From assembly GCF_014356525.2 (NCBI RefSeq), contig NC_052518.1:10684874-10748873 (forward strand): DNA of 64,000 bases, in the 5' to 3' direction. Of the stretch, positions 56,439 to 64,000 are shown piece after piece. The notes beneath the pieces are model-generated. The model was not told the origin of the DNA. It worked only from the letters and a program-made list of their open reading frames with translations, and searched no databases. Each line of letters begins with the position of its first letter. Positions within the stretch are counted from its first letter, which is position 1. The position numbers were made by a program, and so were the translations under genes. The DNA is from Nilaparvata lugens. Taxonomy: Eukaryota; Arthropoda; Insecta; Hemiptera; Delphacidae.

Positions 56439-56744
56439 ATGTTTACTTGGCAAAGGGTGTTGCCCAATGACATTTTTGAAGATATCAAGAAGCACCCTCT
56501 GTTCTTTTGTCGATCCATATTTTTGATCCCTTGTATCCTTGGGGGTTATCCTGTAGTAAAGTTATGTGATCTAATGATAAGAGGATTTCCGGATCCTCTC
56601 TCATTAAATATCTGGATGATCAAAGAAGCCATAAGATATTGTCATCTCCATGGTTTGGAGGATTTGGAGAAAACTTATAGAAAGATCCTCAATCCTCTTC
56701 ACAATTCACACATTAATCCTGAAATGAAGAAAATCAACTGTTGA
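56439..56744 (+). pseudogene. Protein X, copy with replaced C-terminus
   Basis: Identical to 52487 up to HINPEM, then changes to KKINC and a stop because unit 3 is fused to the coiled-coil block at CCTGAAATGA/AGAAAATC. The junction has a short GAA microhomology. Confidence 0.6.
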
Positions 56745-57767
56745 TTGATGAAATTAAAAGTTTTCTGTCAACAAAGTGATCGTAAACTTTGCAAAAGTGA
56801 TAAGTTTGTATATTTACTTAGTTCCATTCAAATGATCCCAAGTTCAGCAGTACGGCCTCTGTATTCCGGTCTGTAATAATACTTTTTAGCATACTAGTTG
56901 ACTCCGATTATCAATTCTCTTGACAGCAGAAGAAACTTTCCTTGTTTGAAGCATTACTACCATTTGTTCAACTCGTGTTTTTGTTTTTGAGCAATATTTG
57001 TATTTTCTCAAACAAATATTCTATGATTATTAACAATCGATCTTATAACTACTGTATTTTGTATGAGTATGATAACACTGCTATCAGTTTACATATACAA
57101 ACTCACGTTTTCACATACAGGAACATTTTCAAACTTTCCATTTAAAATCTGTATCAATATAAAATTAGAAATAAATTCTAATAACGATATTATGTGGATA
57201 ATGTTCTCATTTGCTGTGTTGAATGAATAGAATATTCTATTCATTCTATTCCATTATGTTTATCTCTAGATATTTCTATTTTCAGGTGTCATCCATCCCT
57301 GCTCAACTCCCTGTTTAACACCAGCTACAGACATTGTTTCCCCTTCACCGAATTATAAATTCGAATTGGGAAGAATGAAAAGGAACATGACCAATTTTTT
57401 ACAAGTCAACCAATCACAAAATCTCAGGATATTGGAGGAAACAAGAATGCTATAGAACAAGAAAAGCGCTCCTTGGGAAGCGAGAGAAATATGAACATAG
57501 AGCTTCGACAAAGTCAGTGAAAACTGACATTACAAAGACGATCTATATAAAAAGGACATTGAAATGTCGCTCACAGAAAAAGAGAAATCCTCTAAAAAAG
57601 AGAACAATTACTCGAGAAAATTTCTGGAGCTTATGTAAATTCTGAAGCTTCCCTAAATCAAGAATTGAGGGAAAATGAATGCAGAGAAAAAGAAGGACTA
57701 TCTAACAAAGGTTGGTTGATCTTATGTTTACTTGGCAAAGGGTGTTGCCCAATGACATTTTTGAAGA
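56483..57767 (+). repeat. Amplified module, unit 3 (short)
   Basis: 1285 bp. Lacks the block containing protein Y and the coiled-coil exon start; retains the hydrophobic ORF (56942) and the start of the next protein X. Otherwise nearly identical to unit 2. Confidence 0.9.
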
Positions 57768-58092
57768 TATCAAGAAGCACCCTCTGTTCTTTTGTCGATC
57801 CATATTTTTGATCCCTTGTATCCTTGGGGGTTATCCTGTAGTAAAGTTATGTGATCTAATGATAAGAGGATTTCCGGATCCTCTCTCATTAAATATCTGG
57901 ATGATCAAAGAAGCCATAAGATATTGTCATCTCCATGGTTTGGAGGATTTGGAGAAAACTTATAGAAAGATCCTCAATCCTCTTCACAATTCACACATTA
58001 ATCCTGAAATGATATGCCAAGACCCCGTGTCGCTGAATCTGCTTCATGGATCATCAGGATCTGAGAAAATAAAACGAATCTACAAATTTTAG
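57724..58092 (+). CDS. Protein X, second full copy
   Basis: 122 residues, the same reading as at 52487 from MFTWQRVLPN to IKRIYKF. The shared 5' context (AGAATTGAGGGAAAATGAAT, ACTATCTAACAAAGG) shows that the duplication included upstream DNA. Confidence 0.5.
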   Translation: MFTWQRVLPNDIFEDIKKHPLFFCRSIFLIPCILGGYPVVKLCDLMIRGFPDPLSLNIWMIKEAIRYCHLHGLEDLEKTYRKILNPLHNSHINPEMICQDPVSLNLLHGSSGSEKIKRIYKF

Positions 58093-59078
58093 TTAAAGCT
58101 AGTAAATTATTATATGCCAAGTTATAACAGCATGGAAACTGACAATTTATCTTAATCAGTCCTCTATAAGTTCTATTATTTTGACAATACTTTCAAGTAC
58201 ATCAATTCAATAAAATTCATTCTTATAGAATGAAAAAAAATTGTATTTGCTGAAAACATTTTCACGATCTCATTAATGTATTGATAGTGATGTGCTACAT
58301 TTAATGCAGTAATGAACGTCAAGTGTGCACGTTAAACTGCCAGTCGTGGCTGATATATAACAGTATTGAGGTCCATTGATGGTTCAATTTTGACTATTAG
58401 ATTAATGAAGTCCATATGAATATCTTACTTGGAATTAATTTAATCATGAAGTAATTATTATATACTTGAAGTGAATAGATTGTTCGAATTTCTACAGATT
58501 TCATTTGTGAAATTGTAAGTTCAAATAAATATATAAGAATACCTCTAGCAAAGGCAGCTCTATGATGTCTGTATTTTCATATGAATCTAGTATACCATTT
58601 TATGTAGGTTACCTTTTTACCACAACCAACCTTTATAACACATGATGTTATACAATCCTTAAAAGAAGAAAATCAACTGTTGATTGATGAAATTAAAAGT
58701 TTTCTGTCAACAGAGTGATCGTGAACTTTGCAAAAGTGATAAGTTTGTATATTTACTTAGTTCCATTCAAATGATCCCAAGTTCAGCAGTACGGCCTCTG
58801 TACTCCGGTCTGTAATAATACTTTTTACCATACTAGTTGACTCGGCCGAGAAAACGGCCGAGCAAGTGAGACAGAGAGCAAAGAGATACAGCAATAACCC
58901 TCTATATCCACTCAACAACCTCATCGAATCGGGTGAGAGCGGTGATGAGAGTGATGAGGGTGGCAATTATGTGAGTGCGCCTGATGAGGTGGACTGTGGG
59001 GTGGATGATGGGGGAGTGGTGATGGACCCTGATGGTGGTGTGGAGTGTGGTGGTGATGGCTCTGAGGAGAGACCTTGT
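57768..59078 (+). repeat. Amplified module, unit 4 (truncated)
   Basis: Matches units 1 and 2 up to GAGAGACCTTGT at 59078 inside protein Y, after which unrelated sequence (TGTTTTGTGAATTTGAAG) begins. Confidence 0.9.
58608..58718 (+). CDS. Short coiled-coil exon (copy in unit 4)
   Basis: Same 36-codon reading as in units 1 and 2. Confidence 0.4.
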   Translation, partial: VTFLPQPTFITHDVIQSLKEENQLLIDEIKSFLSTE

Positions 59079-59174
59079 TGTTTTGTGAATTTGAAGTGTT
59101 GTAATTTTAATTTCCAACTTTTTCTAATGTTGAAAAAATTTATCAACTCGTCGTGTCATGGAGATGTAGCTTGA
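58761..59174 (+). pseudogene. Protein Y, copy 3, truncated and fused
   Basis: Identical to copy 2 through GSEERPC (59078), then continues open in foreign sequence (FVNLKCCNFNFQLF ...) to a stop at 59174. It lacks the C-terminal helical half. Confidence 0.6.
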
Positions 59175-59320
59175 GAACCTTTTCAAATATTTTCACGAAA
59201 ATTAAAATAAGGACTGAAAGATTTGTCCTAGTTTAGAAACTTTCAACATTTATCAAATTTTAATCAACCTGAAGTTTGTGCTCATTAAATTTTTGGACAG
59301 TAATCATAGAAGTTGGAAAT

Positions 59321-60087
59321 ATGGCTCAAGCAGCCGTTCTAAGGGCGCAAAATAGGGCGGCTAACAAGGTGAGACTGAGCATTTGTTAAATCTATATTTC
59401 TTTTAGATCATTTTTGACATGGTCTACAATGATTCTGAATCTGAATTCTTTGTTAAAACTATTAAAACAAGTAGAGTACATTCATTCACTCATGACTATT
59501 GCGATTTGAGAACAAACATATCGTAATAAGAGTTTTCCAATTATGAAATATTTCATTCTCTCACCGAAAAAATTATTACACCTATTTTTTTATTACAATC
59601 TTAAAATCTGTATCAATATAAAATTAGAAATAAATTCTAATAACGATATTATGTGGATAATGTTCTCATTTGCTATGTTGAATGAATAGAATATTCTATT
59701 CATTCTATTCCATTATGTTTATCTCTAGATATTTCTATTTTCAGGTTGGGAAGAATGAAAAGACACATTTAGAAATTGAAGCCAAACTTGCATTGTCTTG
59801 GAGAACAGGAGAGTGCTCTCAGCCGATAAAATCAATACCGTACCCTGAAACTCATTGATGTCACTGAAAAGGATCTCCGTGACAAGAAACGTTTGGGAGA
59901 CAGACTCAGGGCACATTACCACTCTCTTATCGAGAAAGAAAAAACTTCGAGAGAAAGTCTCGAAAAAATAAAACATTATCTACAAGAAATGTGTGAAAAA
60001 GCTACTCTGATGAAGAATGTAAGAAAATTGCCAGAAGTAGAGGAAGAGCTGAAGGCTATAAAATGTGAGCTTCTGGGGCTGAAGTAA
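59321..60087 (+). pseudogene. Coiled-coil protein gene with a two-exon start, frameshifted
   Basis: ATG at 59321 begins MAQAAVLRAQNRAANK (16 codons) and ends at a donor (AACAAG/GTGAGA, 59368). An acceptor (TCTATTTTCAG) near 59744 joins in phase to VGKNEKTHLEIEAKLALS. Two frame changes are needed to continue through LENRRVLSADKINT and LIDVTEKDLRDKKRLGDRL to SLIEKEKTSRESLEKIKHYL and the end LLGLK at 60087. The protein is almost entirely heptad-like, rich in Lys/Glu/Leu. A diverged fragment is inside module unit 2 (54538-54940). Family unknown. Confidence 0.5.
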
Positions 60088-60134
60088 TTCTGCAAGGAAA
60101 ATACGATCAAAGTTAAAGAGCAAACATTCACTGA

Positions 60135-60474
60135 CCAGTTACTTTCCCAGGCCAGTTACTTCAGCCTCTGGAAAGCAGACCCATTTACTCTCATTCGGAG
60201 AAATATGACATTGCTAATTATGTTGGAAAATCCAATATAATTGATGAGGAAATGTATAATGTTTTAACAAAACCTTGGGTTCCAAGTAACTCCTATGTTT
60301 TTCCTACTAATGTAGAATCCGGACAAATCAGAAAATTTAATTTAAAATGGTTGAGTGACAATCCATGGTTGTCTTATAGTAAGCAAGAAGAAGGTGTCTA
60401 CTGTCGCGTCTGCGTTATTTTTGGGCCCAAAGAGGCTGGCATGAAAAATAAAACACCTCTAGGGAATTTAGTAG
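60135..60474 (+). CDS. TTF-type zinc finger start of a hAT/ZMYM-like transposase, cut by gap
   Basis: The frame is open from 60135 into the gap. It reads QPLESRPIYSHSEKYDIANY, VLTKPWVPSNSYVFP, RKFNLKWLSDNPWLSYSKQE and EGVYCRVCVIFG. The W-L-x-Y-S then CxxC pattern is the TTF-type zinc finger that precedes the hAT catalytic region in many insect and vertebrate ZMYM-like proteins. The TTCAG at 60160-60164 could be an acceptor. The catalytic RNase-H-like part and C-terminal dimerisation domain would lie in or beyond the gap; after it (60575) no matching frame is seen, so the gene is interrupted or the gap is large. Confidence 0.7.
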
Positions 60475-60574
60475 NNNNNNNNNNNNNNNNNNNNNNNNNN
60501 NNNNNNNNNNNNNNNNNNNNNNNNNNNNNNNNNNNNNNNNNNNNNNNNNNNNNNNNNNNNNNNNNNNNNNNNNN
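60475..60574. other. Assembly gap, 100 N
   Basis: Placeholder of unknown true size. Sequence to the right leads within 200 bp into an inverted copy of the amplified module. Confidence 0.99.
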
Positions 60575-60775
60575 GCTTTATCTCATTAATTTTTATAACT
60601 ATAACTAATTTGAATACATTATTAGCAATTTGAACTCGCAAATATTGTAACAAAGAAATTAACTCAAAACACTTTTTGAACAGATAAATCAACATAATAT
60701 ATGAATTCTCTTCAAACTTTATTATTTTCATATATTAAGAAAAACTAGGTACATCTTAAGAAGTATATGGAAAAG

Positions 60776-63310
60776 GTAACCTACATAAAATGGTATACTA
60801 GATTCATATGAAAATACAGACATCATAGAGCTGCCTTTGCTAGAGGTATTCTTATATATTTATTTGAACTTACAATTTCACAAATGAAATCTGTAGAAAT
60901 TCGAACAATCTATTCACTTCAAGTATATAATAATTACTTCATGATTAAATTAATTCCAAGTAAGATATTCATATGGACTTCATTAATCTAATAGTCAAAA
61001 TTGAACCATCAATGGACCTCAATACTGTTATATATCAGCCACGACTGGCAGTTTAACGTGCACACTTGACGTTCATTACTGCATTAAATGTAGCACATCA
61101 CTATCAATACATTAATGAGATCGTGAAAATGTTTTCAGCAAATACAATTTTCTTTTCATTCTATAAGAATAAATTTTATTGAATTGATGTACTTGAAAGT
61201 ATTGTCAAAATACTAGAACTTATAGAGGACTGATTAAGATAAATTGTCAGTTTCCATGCTGTTATAACTTGGCATATAATAATTTACTAGCTTTAACTAA
61301 AATTTGTAGAACAAAATCTTCAACATAGATCAACCAACCTTTGTTAGATAGTCCTTCTTTTTCTCTGCATTCATTTTCCCTCAATTCTTGATTTAGGGAA
61401 GCTTCAGAATTTACATAAGCTCCAGAAATTTTCTCGAGTAATTGTTCTCTTTTTTAGAGGATTTCTCTTTTTCTGTGAGCGACATTTCAATGTCCTTTTT
61501 ATATAGATCGTCTTTGTAATGTCAGTTTTCACTGACTTTGTCGAAGCTCTATGTTCATATTTCTCTCGCTTTCCAAGGAGCGCTTTTCTTGTTCTTTAGC
61601 ATTCTTGTTTCCTCCAATATCCTGAGATTTTGTGATTGGTTGACTTGTAAAAAATTGGTCATGTTCCTTTTCATTCTTCCCAATTAGAATTTATAATTCG
61701 GTGAAGGGGAAACAATGTCTGCAGCTGGTGTTAAACAGGGAGTTGAGCAGGGATGGATGACACCTGAAAATAGAAATATCTAGAGATAAACATAATGGAA
61801 TAGAATGAATAGAATATTCTATTCATTCAACACAGCAAATGAGAACATTATCCACGTAATATCGTTATTAGAATTTATTTCTAATTTTATATTGATACAG
61901 ATTTTAAATGGAAAGTTTGAAAATGTTCCTGTATGTGAAAACGTGAGTTTGTATATGTAAACTGATAGCAGTGTTATCATACACATACAAAATACTGTAG
62001 TTATAAGATCGATTGTTAATAATCATAGAATGTTTGTTTGAGAAAATACAAATATTGCTCAAAAAAAACATGAGTTGAACCAATGGTAGTAATGCTTTAA
62101 ACAAGGAAAGTTTCTTCAGCTGTCAAGAGAATTGATAATCGGAGTCAACTAGTATGCTAAAAAGTATTATTACAGACCGGAATACAGAGGCCGTACTGCT
62201 GAACTTGGGATCATTTGAATGGAACTAAGTAAATATACAAACTTATCACTTTTGCAAAGTTCACGTTCACTCTGTTGACATAAAACTTTTAATTTCATCA
62301 ATCAACAGTTGATTTTCTTCTTTTAAGGATTGTATAACATCATGTGTTATAAAGGTTGGTTGTGGAAGTGCAGAATGTGGGTCATGTGTATAGGATGTGA
62401 CCATCCAACTTAGATTACACTAATCATTTTACTAGGTTTAGACGGTATTCAGTGTTGCATTACTGAGTTGCAGAAATCATGGAAATTCAAGAATGATCTT
62501 TTCTCGAGATCGTCCTGTTCCTGTTTTTCCTTTAGTTCATATTTGTACTTTTCTGAAATGAGTCTTGTCCAAGTCCATGTTGTCCCATGAACAAGTTGGC
62601 ATAGGATGGAACCATCCTGGTGACCATGGCTGTGTAATGAGTTTGGAGGAAGTACTTTCCTTCGAAACTGAAGGCATATTTGGGAAACACATGAAAGTTG
62701 GATGAGGGTGTGCAGAATGTGGGTCATGTGTATAGGTAGCCTAGTACACTAATCAATTTACCAGATTGAAACGTTTTTTGGTGTTGCATTATTGAGTTGC
62801 AGAAATCAGGAAATTCATTTATTATTTCTGCACATAATGCATTTCCAAGACACAAAAACTCAACAATTCCTCAACAAATTGTTCTTAGTGAATAGATAAA
62901 TTAGTAGTCAGTTGAAGGTATTTTCAACAAGAATTATATTTTTTCGAAATCGTTCTGTTCATGCATTTCATTGCTGTCCGTGAACAAGATGGCATAGGAT
63001 GGAGCTATCCTGATGACCATGTGCATAGGGTGTGACCATCAACTCATCAGATTACACTAATCATTCAACTTGGTGGAAACGCCTTGTTTCGTTGTATCTC
63101 TGAGTTTCAGAAATCATGGAAATTCATTAATTATTTCTCTACATAATTAATGCATTTCCAAGACACAAAAACTCAACAATTCATCAACAAATTGTCCTTA
63201 GTTAGTAAATAGATAAATTAGTAGTCAGTTGAAGGTATTTTCTACAAGAATTATCTTTTTTCGAAATCGTTCTGATCATGCATTTCATTGCTGTCCGTGA
63301 ATAAGACGAC
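60776..63310 (-). repeat. Inverted copy of the amplified module
   Basis: The reverse complement matches 50090-49570, then 52500-51400, then the AT-rich blocks around 51400-50900, so order within the module is kept but inverted relative to units 1-4. Protein X's coding part is missing: the sequence passes from GGTTGATCTATG to CTACAAATTTTAGTTAAAG near 61310-61345. It is more diverged than units 1-4 and has extra sequence at 62440-62760. Confidence 0.85.
61904..62104 (-). CDS. Conserved hydrophobic ORF, inverted-copy version
   Basis: Reads FKALLPLVQLMFFLSNICIF on to YRNIFKLSI with about eight residue changes from 51684-51908 and one codon missing (an exact 3-base deletion in the T/G run). The frame is kept despite the divergence. 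Confidence 0.35.
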   Translation of the reverse strand: MFKALLPLVQLMFFLSNICIFSNKHSMIINNRSYNYSILYVYDNTAISLHIQTHVFTYRNIFKLSI

Positions 63311-63315
63311 TTATT

Positions 63316-63418
63316 CAGTGCTAAGATAAAATAAAAATAAACTACCAAACTATTATAAATTATTAGATGACAGCACCAGCCAAGACAAGATCTGAAAAAT
63401 CACTTGATATTCACCACA
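63316..63418. repeat. Inverted copy of 44495-44591
   Basis: TAATAATTTATAATAGTTTG-type sequence and the block AGCACCAGCCAAGACAAGAT occur in reverse complement just right of the first gap. Confidence 0.85.
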
Positions 63419-63521
63419 GAATGGAAATTTGGCTAGTACCCTGACACAAAAATCAGAAAAAATAGAAAAAAGATAGCATGTGAAGACATAGGGCGTTTAT
63501 GTTCCAAATTTTTCCAGAAAT

Positions 63522-63835
63522 ATACAAAAACGGTTCTACCGTACAAATGGCAACTGGAGATTTGGCAACAGTGTATGAGCGAATGACCGTGAGTAGTTCT
63601 CGCGGGAGCGGGTGCGTCTGACTATTGACTACTGATACCTTCCCTTTCATTTACCGCCGTGAAGCTGGCCCCACCATATCGAGGCCAAAATTTGAAACAT
63701 ATGCCAATTTTTAGGGCTTTTTTGGGCTTCCAGAATAACCAAGTTTCAATTTTTGGGCTCAACCGGAAATGGGTTTTATAAGGGTTTATACATTGGCGGG
63801 CCAGCTTCACGGTTAGCCCGCCACCATCACCGATC
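63522..63835 (-). mobile_element. Apparent internally deleted inverted copy of the MULE-like element's flanks
   Basis: On the minus strand, sequence like 45667-45775 (AAGCCCAAAAAAGCCCTAAA ... GGGGCCAGCTTCACGGC) is joined within a few bases to sequence like 49118-49252 (AATGAAAGGGAA...). The roughly 3.3 kb containing the transposase are absent. This is the structure expected of a deletion derivative. Confidence 0.5.
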
Positions 63836-64000
63836 TTGAAGATGAAGGTGTCATTTGATAGAGTGAATTTTGGGCTTTCATTCTATACCATTTTCAAATT
63901 TTGGGCTCAAAAATACGACCGTGAGAGACTTCGAAAGTTTTCAAATTCGGCGGGCCAGATTCACGGTTAGCCCGCCACCATCACCGATCTTGAAGATGAA
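63795..64000. repeat. Direct repeat with GCCAGCTTCACGGTTAGCCC, period about 155 bp
   Basis: CACGGTTAGCCCGCCACCAT followed by CACCGATCTTGAAGATGAA occurs at about 63808 and again at about 63970 up to the window edge, so a tandem array may continue to the right. Confidence 0.75.

Larger units (their letters stand above)
52531..56482 (+). repeat. Amplified module, unit 2
   Basis: 3952 bp. Contains protein X's 3' part, the coiled-coil exon (53371), intact protein Y (53524) and an extra block of about 650 bp (54530-55140) with a coiled-coil pseudogene not present in unit 1, followed by the hydrophobic ORF. Confidence 0.9.

Overview
The window reads as AT-rich nuclear DNA of an insect. Reasons: genes split by GT-AG introns, very low coding density, and a dense load of insect-type transposons (Penelope-like, two or three LINE lineages, P-like, PIF/Harbinger-like, long-TIR mariner/IS630-like, MULE-like, hAT-like and several MITEs). 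The short palindrome TAGGCCTA recurs throughout. A hemipteran such as a planthopper would fit, but that is an inference from style, not a species call. There are no bacterial operons, CRISPR arrays or rRNA genes. Two 100-base runs of N mark scaffold gaps.

Layout. 1-522: last coding exon of an unrecognised Ser/Pro-rich protein. 0.5-11 kb: almost gene-free DNA with tandem repeats, a TA-flanked MITE and a LINE reverse-transcriptase remnant. 11.6-15.7 kb: two decayed retroelements on the minus strand, a Penelope-like element with a GIY-YIG end and an RTE-type LINE endonuclease region. 16.7 kb: a small two-zinc-finger ORF. 17.6-22.8 kb: two P-element-like transposons, each with a THAP-type first exon; the first has terminal inverted repeats and a perfect 8-bp target duplication. 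25.5-29.8 kb: a 147-bp satellite that repeatedly switches orientation and is interrupted by a PIF/Harbinger-like element carrying a MADF exon. A paralogous empty site inside the same array fixes its ends and its TAA duplication.

29.8-44 kb: a direct segmental duplication of a CDC7-like protein kinase locus. The left copy has two 1-base deletions and lacks the 3' exon; the right copy is open and splices in phase to a 66-bp acidic exon at 40.5 kb. A LINE 5' fragment lies at the junction of the copies. The small exon was itself duplicated; a long-TIR mariner-like transposon now separates the two versions, and the second carries a stop.

44.8-64 kb: a structurally complex region. It starts with a fold-back element and a broken MULE-like transposase gene with a Glu/Lys-rich 8-residue repeat. 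Next come four head-to-tail partial copies of a module encoding a 122-residue unknown protein, a Gly/Asp/Glu-rich unknown protein and short coiled-coil exons. Then follow a coiled-coil pseudogene, the start of a TTF-type hAT transposase (cut by a gap) and an inverted copy of the module. The right edge holds an apparent internally deleted, inverted copy of the flanks of the MULE-like element. The amplified module is the least explained part of the window. Its near-identical copies next to gaps also make it the part most exposed to assembly error.
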